From NCBI GenBank assembly GCA_023525975.1, contig CM042034.1:9927501-9991500 (forward strand): a stretch of DNA of 64,000 nucleotides, read 5' to 3'. Each line of letters starts with the position of its first letter. Within the stretch, counting starts at the first letter, position 1. The notes beneath the pieces were generated by a model, which searched no databases, was not told the origin of the DNA, and was given only the letters and a program-made list of their open reading frames with translations. Below, one piece after another: positions 9,981 through 20,285 of the stretch. The translations under genes were made by a program, and so were the position numbers. The stretch is from Smallanthus sonchifolius (taxonomy: Eukaryota; Streptophyta; Magnoliopsida; Asterales; Asteraceae).

Positions 9981-11273
9981 ATGACGGATCATGATGATGA
10001 TATTCATATGGAGGTGCTATACGATCTTGCGCACTACCCTTTTTTGGGTTTTCCGGCTGACTCGGAGGCGTATGCCCGGTGCCAGAAGCTCCGGGAGGTG
10101 CGGTTGGGTCCAGGGACTGCAGTTGATTGGGCGCTAATCGAGGAGTTACACATCATCGGCCAGGACACGCCATGGTCGCGTCTTTTTGATCTATCGTTCA
10201 CGGAGACCTACCGAGAGGTGGTCGTCGAGTTTCTTTCGACGTTCATCTTCTCAGAGGCTGGGCTAGAGCCTCTTCCCGGGGAGGCGCCGGATATGGATCC
10301 GGATCATATTTCCTTTTCGATCTTTGGGATCGTTTACCGTCAGACCCTCCGTCAGTGGGCAGTCACGACGGGTTTTTACCACGAGCCTGAGACGGTCACG
10401 CCACTTTTTGAAGAGGCGGTGACGGAGGTGGATAAGGAGGAACTCCTTGTTTTTTGGGGCTTGATTTCAGATAGTCCTTGGTTGGTTACCAAGGGGAGGG
10501 TCTCGGGTATTAGAGACCCTTTGTATAGATATCTGCACCGGCTTATTTCGACGTCGATTGCACCGCGTCTGAAAAGCCGTGAGTGGTGCACCGATAGAGA
10601 CCTCTTCTTTCTCTATTGTCTGCTTACTGGCAGGCGGTGCGACCTATCGACGTGCCTTGCACTTTATTTTGCATCTGCCTATATGCGGCAGAAGCGCGGG
10701 CTTTTGTATGGCGGTGCTTTCATCACGCAGATCATGCGCTCGGTTACACCATTTGACGTGCATGAGCCTGCGATGTCACCGGCCATTCCCCCTGTCCGAT
10801 TAGACCGTCGCACGGCGAGCGGCATGCGCATCACGCACCGATTCCCGCAGGGCCTTCGGTTCGTAGGGGCCGTCCAGGACCAGGTTTGGGTCCCGGTGCC
10901 GTTGCCGCAGATGCTTGGGCAGGGGGACCCGCCTATGCCTCAGCCGCTACATGGTGTGGCGATGGAGGACGGGCCGCCGCACGTCGAGGCCATCCACGAC
11001 CATCCGCCACAGCATCCCCGACACGTACGTCGGTCTGTTAGGCTGGAGAGGGCTACCCAGACATTGCTTGATGGCCTTGTTGCCGACTCACGGCGACAGG
11101 GTCGTCAACTCGATCGCATGGAGGACCTGATGATGTGGGCGGTTGGACAGATCGTTGATCTGGCACGAGCCGCCGGCATCGAGCCACGCCCACTACCACC
11201 GCGGCGTCATTATCCGGACGACCCCGTTCAGGATGAGGGCGTGGCGGGTCAGGATGAGGGCGGAGGCGGTTAG
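9981..11273 (+). CDS. Athila ORF1-like protein carried by the MULE (430 aa)
   Basis: Start chosen at the ATG at 9981 (MTDHDDDIHMEVLYD); the frame is open further upstream, but that part is translated AT-rich spacer. The protein has the spacing of plant 'Athila ORF-1 / retrotransposon Orf1' proteins: a PW..LF.L...TYREVVVEFLSTF block (about residues 65-95), SFSIFG...LRQWAVTTGFY (about 115-140), FWGLI (about 165), DPLYRYLHRLISTSIAPR (about 185-200) and DLFFLYCLLTGRRCDL (about 215-230). A Pro/Arg-rich C-terminus and a Gly-rich end (GGGG) follow. The function in Athila elements is unknown. The ORF is intact and GC-rich compared with the flanks, and palindrome blocks flank it on both sides. A plant-mobile-domain relative is an alternative reading. 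Confidence 0.65.
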   Translation: MTDHDDDIHMEVLYDLAHYPFLGFPADSEAYARCQKLREVRLGPGTAVDWALIEELHIIGQDTPWSRLFDLSFTETYREVVVEFLSTFIFSEAGLEPLPGEAPDMDPDHISFSIFGIVYRQTLRQWAVTTGFYHEPETVTPLFEEAVTEVDKEELLVFWGLISDSPWLVTKGRVSGIRDPLYRYLHRLISTSIAPRLKSREWCTDRDLFFLYCLLTGRRCDLSTCLALYFASAYMRQKRGLLYGGAFITQIMRSVTPFDVHEPAMSPAIPPVRLDRRTASGMRITHRFPQGLRFVGAVQDQVWVPVPLPQMLGQGDPPMPQPLHGVAMEDGPPHVEAIHDHPPQHPRHVRRSVRLERATQTLLDGLVADSRRQGRQLDRMEDLMMWAVGQIVDLARAAGIEPRPLPPRRHYPDDPVQDEGVAGQDEGGGG

Positions 11274-11616
11274 GGTGACGGCGGACCCGCTTAGCTTTAG
11301 TTATTTTATTTGTATTTTGTTTTTTTCGTTGTTATATATGTAAAACATTTTGATGTATATATATTTAATTTTTTGATGTAATGTATATACTGTTTAGTTA
11401 ATTTGTTTGGTTGTAATGTTTAATATTTTGTTTGGTTTGTAATGTGTAATACTTTGCTTGTTTATACTATAAAAATATAACAAATGTTTAAAAAAATTTA
11501 TATATAAAATTTATAAATAGATAACAAACTCATATTAACAAAATTATATAAATTAAAATAAAAATAAACAAAATATAAAAAAAATAAAAAAAATTATAAT
11601 TAAATAAAAAATACCT

Positions 11617-11821
11617 ATACGTGGCGTATAGGCCAATACGCCACGTATAGGATTCATAAACGATCTTCCAACTTTTGAAGCAAAAATATAACCCGTGCCT
11701 CATACGCTGCGTGTAGGTCAATACGCTACGTATTGGACCAGCCGCCAGACAGAGAATGACACGTGGCATTCTGTTGGCAGTGACTGAATTCTATACGCCC
11801 TCGTACTATACGAGGGCGTAT
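11617..11821. repeat. Right subterminal block of paired palindromes
   Basis: Pairs at 11617/11636 and 11702/11721 again show exact 19-bp spacing. A longer palindrome ATACGCCCTCGTA...TACGAGGGCGTAT follows at 11793-11821. It lies just inside the right terminal inverted repeat. Confidence 0.8.
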
Positions 11822-12038
11822 AGGGCGACGGCGGGTCCAATTAGCATTATTCCGTGTGTGGTTAGAATCACCCTATTTTAAAATTCAAACTCATCTGTGG
11901 GACCGCGGAATCAATGGCTGAGATTTGACCTAAACACACATAATAGACTGCACTTTCAAACAGCGTATACAAACTCCCTCATTGCATTGCAAGGACACCA
12001 TTTCTCTGTCCACTTCTCAATTATTTCCTCCTCCGTCA

Positions 12039-15000
12039 ATGGTGGCGCCGGTGGCCTTCCCCGACAACCTAACCAGAGAACAGTATGTCTACATGGCGAA
12101 GCTGGCGGAGCAAGCTGAGCGTTACGAAGAGATGGTGAAATTTATGGAAAAGCTCGTCGTCGGACTGACGCCGGCGTCGGAGCTCACCGTAGAGGAGCGT
12201 AACCTCCTCTCCGTCGCGTACAAGAACGTCATCGGCTCGCTCCGAGCGGCGTGGCGCATCGTCTCTTCGATCGAACAGAAAGAGGAGTCCAGGAAGAACG
12301 ACGATCATGTTGTGCTGGTGAAGGATTACAGAGCTAAGGTTGAGGATGAGCTTTCTGTTGTTTGTTCAGGAATACTGAAGATTTTGGAGGCAAATCTCGT
12401 ACCTTCTGCGTATACGGCGGAATCGAAGGTGTTTTATTTGAAAATGAAGGGAGATTATCATCGGTATTTGGCGGAGTTTAAAGTTGGATATGAGCGTAAG
12501 GAATCAGCAGAGCAGACTATGAATTCATACAAAGCTGCTCAGGTAGTTGATTGCTTGAATTTTGTGTTGAAAGTTGAAGAATTGTGATATTTAGGTCAAA
12601 ATTTGTCAACTATATTTCTCTTCATATTACCAGATTTACATGTCTTCCTCAGTAGTTTAAGTTAGTTTGGTATAAGAATTTTAGATGTTGTAGTTCGAAA
12701 TTTTAAGCACTGATTTCTAGTTCGAAATATGACCGTATCAGTTTCTTTGGATATTTACAGAAACTAATGACGTCACCGGTCACACCGAGGTGACAGGGTC
12801 TAAAACCGAGGCCCAAGGTGTTTATATAAATTTTTTAAATATTTCTCGTAGGTTTTTAGCACCTTTTACCTAGATTTAGCTATAAATAAGCTTTATATAT
12901 AATTTAATATATAAATTACCTACATGTACAACCTAAAAAGCATGTTGTACAACATCCTGATGCACAAAAGTCGCCTTAAGCTGATTTTTGGTGCGCCTTT
13001 TGCGCCTCAACTGCGCTTTTTATACAAAGCTCGCCTTGTCTACACAAAAGCGATGGGCTTGCGCCTCAAGCGCGCTTTTTAAAACCAAGCTAAAGAGGTG
13101 TGTATATGTATATAGTAGTCTTGCTACTGGTGTGCTTGGTTTAAAAAAGCGCCCTGAGGCGCCCGAGGCGCTGGGAAAAACGCCTCAAATGGGTGAGGCG
13201 CCCGAGATACATGAAGCGCCCTGAGGCGCCGCCTCAGGCTTGAAGCGCGAGGCGCGCTTCATGTATTTTCAACCTTTTTTTCACTGTTTTGTTATGAATT
13301 TGAGTTCCAATTGCAGTTCCTCTTTACTTAAATCAGTTTTTTAAGTTGTTTTTCTTGCAAGTTTTGTGAAAATTACTCAAATGAGGAGTTTTTAGACTGA
13401 AACAACATTTAGTGGGAGGTTTTAAGAATGTTACTAATATTTTTATTACTTTTTTTAGCTTAGCGCCTCGCATACGTGAAGCCCTCGCCTCGCGCTTGAG
13501 GCGTGGCGCCTCGGATTTTGGGACCGAAACGCTTCGCCTCGCCTCGCGCTTTTTTAAACCAAGCTGGTGTGACAATTCAGGTTCCATGTAGACAGTTTGT
13601 TTTGTAACTTGAAAGTTTGTTAGGGGTGATTTGTGAAATTAGGTAAATATTGTTTTACCATAGTCAAGAATGAGTTATGACAGTGGTGTCTAGAAATGGA
13701 TTTTCAACATTAGGCTAGAGTTGTTAGAGTCTCTTGAGTTGATATAATCACATTAATACAAAAAGAAACTGCATTTGATTTATTCCACTTGTATCAGCTT
13801 GGCTAACCCTGCAGATTGTGACCCTTAATAGCACCACTTGTTGATGTATCAGGCATTTGGAAGCATGGTTATGATTAGTTTTTTTGGAATCGTATTTAAT
13901 AATCTTTTCATTTAATTCTACTTTGTAGGATATCTCAGAGGTGGATCTGGCTCCAACCCACCCGATAAGATTGGGTCTGGCACTAAATTTCTCGGTCTTC
14001 TACTATGAGATCCTCAATTCGGCTGACAAGGCTTGTAACATGGCAAAACAGGTTGGGCACCATCTCTTAAACTGAAAATTTGTTATCACCTTTTTAACAT
14101 CAGTTGATTTAATATTTCTTGATAATGTTTTAGTACTCTGTAGTGCTAAAAGGTCATCCAACAAGATATTTAAATTGATTAATAAGGCAGTTAGCTATTG
14201 ACTTTGTAAGTGGGATGTAGACTAGTTATGTACACTTGATCTTTGCAGACACATAAAAGGCAACTTTATTTTAAAAGTGAAGAATGAGTCATATAGAGGT
14301 GGACATATTCTTATCCTTGTTTAAAAGTTATGGTCAGCTACAAAGTAGATTGAGTTGTTTCACATATGCCTATTGCCTAATATGAACAGCTTCTAATATT
14401 AAATTCAAAAGGTAATTAGACTTTGACAAAAGTAAAAAGTATAATAGTTTTTTGATTTACACACATATGAATAGGCATATACACATTATGTATGTATCTA
14501 CATATGTATCCTTGTATACCTAATTACCTATCTATGTGTGTATATGTTTGTATACCTATTTATGTGTATATGTATATGTATGTTTTATACCTATTTATGT
14601 GTGTATGTGTGTTTATCTGCATATGTATGTTTGTATACCTATTTACGTGTACACGTGTATGTATCTCCATATGTATACCTACCTATGTGTGCATGTATGT
14701 GTTTCCGGTGCGGACCCAAGAATTTTTTTCATGGGGGTCGGAGATTATTTAGGGTCAATTCATAATAGTTAAATATTGAATTTCTTCATTTTGGGTCTGG
14801 TCGCATAATAAAACGATAAAAACAAATTAAAAATCAAATGAACAATAAAAAATATACTAATAGTTTATTACGTTTAAAAATTTAAAATGGCTATTGGGTT
14901 TGTTTATGGTTTGTATTGTTTATGTGCTATTAGGCTTATTTTGTTTAGATGGTATTGGGCTAAAGGTTTAGTTTAATTGATTTATAATATTTAATGGGTT

Positions 15001-16157
15001 ATGGCCCAATTGTATTAGTATTAGATTTAATAGTTAAGTTTTATATTTGTTAATTAGTTTACAATTGGGTTTTATTTATTAAAGGTAAAAATATTAAAAA
15101 AAAATTTGTGGGTCGGTGTCAAAATTTCCTTTGGGTCGCTCAGAATTATACCACATATAATTAAAAAAAAATTCTTGGGTGTCGGCCGAAGGGTAGGTCC
15201 GGCAACGTGTGTATCTACATATGTATGTTTGTATGCCTATTTATGTGTGTGTCTACATATGTATGCATGTATATTTGACCTATTAGAGTTTATGGAGCTT
15301 GTGCCATAACTATATTATATTGATTATCATGTGTAGGCATTTGAGGATGCAATAGCTGAGCTGGACACTTTAGGTGAAGACTCTTATAAAGATAGCACTT
15401 TGATTATGCAACTACTCAGGGACAATCTCACTCTGTGGACCTCCGATGCTCAGGTCAACCTCTCTCTCTCTAAAAAAAGAAAATGGAAGTCGGAGCATTT
15501 GACTCGACTGTACCTTAATACGCTATTCTTGCTTTTAAAAAGCGAGAAGCGCACCGAGGCGACAAGGTCTAAAACCGAGACTCAAAGTGATTATATAATT
15601 TATTTTTTATATATGTCGTATGTTTTTAGCATCCCCCAACCAAAGTTTAACTATTATAAGCTTTATATATGTTTTAACATATAAATTACCTACATGTACA
15701 ACTTTAAAAGCCTGTTGTACAACATTCTGCTGCACAAGAAAGGACCATGTACATGAGGCGCGCGCCTCATGCCAATAAATTGTGCCTTAGCTGCGCCTTT
15801 CGTTTACATGCGCCAGAGGCTCGCTTTTTAAAACCAAGACGCTAAAAAACTGTGAATGACGGTAAAATAGATTAATCTTTGTGCACAAAAAAGACTACCA
15901 TCGATAAGTTTGTAATCACAGTAGGTAAAACAGTAAATAGGGAGTTAAGATTTGTCGTCCTACTTTTTGTGTTTCACATTCGTCCCGCATGCATTGTAGG
16001 GTTGTACTAGATTGTACTGTCCCACATTGTATGTATCACCTTTGTCTCGCGTACATTGTAGGGTTATACTGTACACTATGTTGTATGATACAATCCTATG
16101 TCGTCGCTTATATTTTACAAGATGTCTTCAACTTTGTAGGAGCAGGATGAGCCTTAG
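12039..16157 (+). CDS. GRF: 14-3-3 protein, kappa/lambda type
   Basis: Coding exons 12039-12542, 13929-14051, 15337-15453 and 16140-16157, all with GT-AG junctions that keep the frame; 253 aa. 14-3-3 dimers bind phosphoserine/threonine motifs on client proteins in cytosol and nucleus. The first exon gives YVYMAKLAEQAERYEEMV and the kappa/lambda-specific NVIGSLRAAWRIVSSIEQ. Groove residues are present: Lys in SVAYKNVIG, Arg in GSLRAAW, Arg-Tyr in GDYHRYLAEF, Asn in LALNFSVF and in LLRDNLTLW. The protein ends TSDAQEQDEP, close to the kappa/lambda tail. No break is seen. Upstream, the MULE ends at 11873, leaving only about 160 bp of ordinary sequence before the ATG. Introns hold three related small transposons and a TATG-rich repeat. 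The specific isoform number cannot be assigned. Confidence 0.93.
12782..13089. mobile_element. CTTGG-family MITE, left end decayed (14-3-3 intron 1)
   Basis: Its body aligns with the element at 15528-15838: shared GGTCTAAAACCGAG, TAAATTACCTACATGTACAA and TTGTACAACAT stretches in the same order. It ends CGCTTTTTAAAACCAAG. The left inverted repeat is not recognisable, so the left edge is approximate. Confidence 0.7.
13135..13563. mobile_element. CTTGG-family MITE, complete (14-3-3 intron 1)
   Basis: Perfect 18-bp terminal inverted repeats CTTGGTTTAAAAAAGCGC, with a perfect 8-bp target duplication CTGGTGTG (13127-13134 and 13564-13571). The subterminal regions are rich in GAGGCGC/GCGCCTC words; the AT-rich centre has no coding potential. 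An 8-bp duplication suggests a hAT-like mobilising enzyme, although the terminal bases are not the usual CAG. Confidence 0.9.
14485..14704. repeat. TATG/TGTATAC-rich tandem repeat (14-3-3 intron 2)
   Basis: Loose repeats of a TATGTTTGTATACCTATTTA-like unit. The same motif resumes at about 15207-15275 after an insertion, so the two pieces were once one array. Short open frames here are products of the repeat. Confidence 0.75.
14706..15206. mobile_element. Non-autonomous insertion splitting the TATG repeat
   Basis: Left end CCGGTGCGGACCCAAGAATT; the right end, reversed, begins CCGGACC and contains ACCCAAGAATTTTTTT. It carries the ...GAATTTTTT...GGGGTC opening common to several insertions in this window (26498, 41453, 42579). 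No coding frame. The exact target duplication was not resolved. Confidence 0.55.
15528..15838. mobile_element. CTTGG-family MITE (14-3-3 intron 3)
   Basis: Terminal inverted repeats CTTGCTTTTAAAAAGCGAG and, reversed, CTTGGTTTTAAAAAGCGAG (18 of 19). Flanks ACGCTATT and ACGCTAAA match at 6 of 8 bases. The body is homologous to 12782-13089. Confidence 0.85.
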
Positions 16158-17047
16158 AATGGCAAAGAAGGAAGGAAGAAGGTTGATGGTTGTGTCCGGT
16201 GGTGGTGGAGGTGGGCGTGGAATGTCATTGTTTCTTGTCAACATCTTGTGTTTCTTTATAAACAACGAAATTTGCTTTTTATAAAATTCTCTTTCCTTTC
16301 TCGATCTTCATTACGCATTTTTAATTGCAAATAGAAAATCATGAGAAATGCATAGTTGTACGTTTTACTGATTAGATATAATAAGAGAGACGGTTATATA
16401 ATCGTTTTACCTATTATATTTAAAGCAACATGTACAATTATTTATACGGTTCTAGCAGTTCTTTAACGAGAATGGCCCTATGCATAAGGGTTTTCAGTCT
16501 TTTATATAACTTTACATATATGGAGTTAAACCTACTACTAGTATTGGAATCGGATTTGGAGTAGACGAGGAAGCCATGAATATTTCTCCGTTCAAAGCTA
16601 TCAAAGTATGAGGACACTAAAAGATCTCTGGAGACATTTAGTTTTCCTTGTTAAAATCACTTGACCTAAATATGTTCTAACTTATATTTCAATAGGATTA
16701 CACTACACGTAAGTATTCTCTATATTTGATACATTTTAATACGTCTTTTTATTACTTTTCTTCAAAATCGAGAACTGATAAGTTTGCTATATTTGTGTAA
16801 CTTTTTTAATCATTTAAAAACTAAACAATTAATTTTAGTTATAAGTATCTATAAAGTAACCAACTGTTAAATACCTACCACATTTTGTATGGCCTCCTTA
16901 ACAGTTAACATCAAAATCAAACTATATATAAATTTGTTTTGAAAACGGGCTAAAAATTTGAGGCCCAAACCCCTAGTCTATTTTGGTAGAATGGTCAATG
17001 GTGGAACAACCTGGTTAAATCCCTCGTGTGTAACTGTACTCTGTACA
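16158..17047. other. 14-3-3 3' untranslated region and intergenic DNA
   Basis: The first ~130 bp after the stop (a GGTGGTGGAGGTGGGC stretch, then T-rich sequence) are probably 3' UTR. The rest is AT-rich with no frame or repeat that I can assign. Confidence 0.5.
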
Positions 17048-17049
17048 TA

Positions 17050-17357
17050 GAGGTGCACATCCAACCTTGGTTCTCGACTTGGGTTCAACCCAATAGTCAT
17101 TCAACCCGGTTTCAATCCTATTCAACTTGTAGATTCGAAGCCGGTTCTAGCCTTCCATATACAAAACCGGTTTGAACCTAACCCGATCCAGATAAACCCG
17201 GTCAAACACCCTCAAGAACCGGTTTCAACCTGGCCAAACCCATTCAAACCCCTCCAAAACCCGACCCGACCCAGGTTCAGTGAAAAACCGTTTCTTCTTT
17301 TATCGACCAAGACCCGACCCGGTTTGGATTAGGTTTTCAACCCTGTTTGTGCACCTA
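17050..17357. mobile_element. TA-flanked MITE with GGTGCACA ends and CCGGTT-rich body
   Basis: Ends GAGGTGCACA and TGTGCACCTA inside TA dinucleotides (17048-17049 and 17358-17359). The body is full of AACCCGGT/ACCGGTTT words. The same architecture occurs at 18780, 33599 and 63411. Confidence 0.7.
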
Positions 17358-17359
17358 TA

Positions 17360-18777
17360 ATCGTACATGAGAGTAAAACAGTCTTTTCATCTTATTTTTA
17401 TTTTGCTATGATATTAAGGTAGCCTTATCCTTTTTCTTCCCACCACCATCATATTTTTAATTTTCCTTAAGGAAACCTTGCAATCATCACTATCATAACT
17501 CAAATGATCAAAAGAGATAAAACTATGGTGTGGCAAATACGTGAAAGCATGGCAGAGTTTGATCCAGAAGCGATTTATTGTAAAGTATTTATTTTTTCAC
17601 TCTGTCAGTCAGTCATTGTTTTCTTGGTTCTTGAATCTATATATAGTGTGTTGCCTAATTCAAACTTGTTAAAAAGACCCTATTTTAAGAACTTTTCTAG
17701 GATTATATTCATCCTCTATTTATTCCTTACTAAGTTAGAAATACGTGTATTATACAGGTTGAATCAATCCAATTTATTGTAAACTAGTAGTTTGTATGAA
17801 GATTTATATATTGTATGTGTCATAAGCAATCGGTGAAGTAAGATTTAATGAAGATTTTAGAAAAACAAATAATAAATAATAAAGAATTAAAAATTATATT
17901 TTAAGATAAGATATAATTGAAATTTTCTTATGATTTAATAAGTTTTAATAAATGACTAGAAAAAAATTAAATTATTTAAAATCATTATTATTTAATTGGA
18001 GAAATAGTTATTTAATATAAAAGAGATGCGGGAAACAAAAATCATGATTTACCAAAATTCGACGCGTGACGAATAAACTTTTTCATTTACGATAATAAGA
18101 ATTTGTAGGACATTAAAATGCAAATTTTTTTTATACCAGAGACAACATTTAATTTTCTTGAGCTTAAAAATCAGTCTTTTTTATTTCTTAAGATAGCAGT
18201 AAGGTTTACCCTTATTTAATCATCCCAACTAAACTACACAATATCATCATCAGCATTGCATTGGTAACCTGTTTCCATTCCAACTCACAATATCTAAACG
18301 TTAGAACAATAGGTGTCCTAGTAACTATTTTGTTTTTATAAAATATTACTGAAATTTCTCAATGATTATTTACATTCTTATATTAATTTTTGTGCTTAAA
18401 TCTCACTCTACATAAAATACTTTATTCATTTTCTTATGTTTCACTTTTATCATTAATAATTTGACCGATTGATCATATTATTAGTGAAAGCAATTCAACT
18501 AATTCCATACACAACAAAACATACCTAGCTCCTACAAAAGAAAAACATAAGATCGATCGAATTTATTTACTATAAAATATATTCATATTTTCCAAACGCT
18601 AAATACAACAAGCCCTGCCCATTTCATTTTCCTGTCTTGTCTATCAACTCATGTGAGCTGATTATTGACTACTCATAAGTAAGATGACATAACATGTTTC
18701 TTATATTTATTTATTTATTTCGTATCGTTGTCACTCGATTATATTGTTGTGTTTTGATCGTATAGTCTAATCTTTAG
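17360..18777. other. Gene-free AT-rich DNA
   Basis: No convincing coding frame, RNA gene or bounded repeat. A frame at 17504-17782 is AT-rich without recognisable domains. Confidence 0.5.
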
Positions 18778-18779
18778 TA

Positions 18780-19331
18780 GGGATGTGCACATGTCATAAT
18801 CCGGATGTGACTGGACTAGATACAAGGAAATACGGAAAACACGGGACCGGTAAGGGGTTGGTCGGTATTGGTTTGACACGGGTTGGCAGACGGGCTAGAT
18901 ATCGGTTTGGGCTAATCGGATTCAAGTGTTGGGCTTTGAATTTGTTTAAGAAAGATTCCATTTTGGGCTGCAAATTGGTTTTCAAGTTCCAATTGAACAT
19001 GAATTAGGTAATTCCAGTATTCCAAAAAACTTTGAGTTTGGAAAAAAAAACTTTGAACAACAAGTTGGATCACTGACGGGTCACTGGCTCACTCTCAGGA
19101 GGAAAACACATTATATGTGAGAAAGACACCCTCAAGAGGAAACCCACTATTCAATTTTGAGCTTGACAATTTATGATGTCTTGGTTCGTTTAAACTTTAA
19201 ATAACTAACAACAAAAAAAAAACTAAATAATTCTAATATTGTATCACGAATCAAATATTTAGAATTCGTAAATCAACCCGAATAATACATATTCGGACTG
19301 ATACCGGCCCGGTCCGGTTTTTCTACCCTCC
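18780..19331. mobile_element. TA-flanked MITE, GGATGTGCACA type
   Basis: Left end GGGATGTGCACATG after TA; the right end, reversed, GGAGGGTAGAAAAACCGG with TA flank (19332-19333). The interior has the CCGGT/GGTTTGG words of the family at 17050. The right end is diverged, so its edge is less certain. Confidence 0.55.
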
Positions 19332-19752
19332 TAACCCTATACATAATACATACTTACATTTTAGAGAATATTAATAAATTAGGATTATACCAACCAAAAA
19401 ACAAGTAAATAAATAAACAAAATAGGTCCTCAAAAGTAAGGAAGGCTTTTATATGTTATTGTAGCTAAGTTGAGCATCTTTGAATGTGAAAGTGCACATT
19501 TGACCACATATTTTAACAATTTGACCATCTAATCGGTACCCAAAGAGGGACAAAAGCCCTTAAAAAGGAAGCCTTTCTTCCCTCACCAAACCCCTTTTGT
19601 TGTCCTACACCTTTCATGATTCCCAAAGTACATACAAAACAAAACAACAACACTTGTACATAAATAAACACGATTATGAGATTTGGATCTCCTATGTTAA
19701 TGTTTCCTTGTAATATTTTTTGTATGGGTAAAATGAACGATGCATTTTTGCC

Positions 19753-20277
19753 CAATGTTTTCAGAACCGAACCGGACAACGAACCGAGAGTCTTAGAGGT
19801 TCACTGGTCGGACCGAATTCAAGAACCGGATGACGCAATAAATAATATAAATATTCATAAAAATATATAGAAAAATATAAAAAAATTCCAAATACTACAT
19901 ATACAACCATTTAAACAATTTTGAGTCAAGGACGAAGGTTGTAGGTCTGTAGGAATTTTAATTCTTTTGAATCTTCAATTTTAATTTTGATTAGGGTTTT
20001 GGAGGACTTGTGACAGCGTATAAGTTAAAAGGAAAAAAGCCAAATTGAGTTAAAATTGTAAATATAAGTAAGTAGAAGGACTATAGGATAAAAAAGATAA
20101 AAAAATAGTAAAAAAAAAATTTAAACTTCTGGTTCGACCACCGGTTCGCGGTTCGACCGCTGAATCGCTTGGACCGCCCGGTTCAACCAGCAAACGGTCT
20201 CAGAGCATGTAACTGGACCGGTGGAGGTCTCGGTTCCCGGTCCGACCGGTCGGTCCGGTCCGGGTTTAAAAACATTG
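19753..20277. mobile_element. hAT-like element with AATGTTTT-AACCGG ends (525 bp)
   Basis: Starts CAATGTTTTCAGAACCGAAC and ends CCGGGTTTAAAAACATTG, flanked by a perfect 8-bp duplication TTTTTGCC (19745-19752 and 20278-20285). Subterminal regions are rich in CCGGTT/GGACCG; the centre is AT-rich. No coding frame. Confidence 0.85.
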
Positions 20278-20285
20278 TTTTTGCC

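Larger units (their letters stand above)
7286..11873 (+). mobile_element. Mutator-like element (MULE), 4588 bp, with cargo ORF
   Basis: The left end reads GGGGACTACTAACCACACAC and the right end, reversed, GGGTGATTCTAACCACACAC. The similarity runs through the following GG-AATGCTAAT-GGAC block, about 45 bp in all. The 8-bp target duplication TATTTTAA is perfect (7278-7285 and 11874-11881); MULEs usually make 8-11 bp. Content in order: subterminal paired palindromes, a broken MULE transposase, a middle palindrome block, an intact ORF of Athila-ORF1 type, and a right palindrome block. It is non-autonomous now because the transposase is damaged. The right end lies about 160 bp before the 14-3-3 start codon. 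Confidence 0.9.

Noticed and set aside
14492..14772. Three overlapping frames encoding Tyr/Cys/Met-rich peptides
   Set aside because: They translate the TATG-rich tandem repeat in three frames, inside a 14-3-3 intron.
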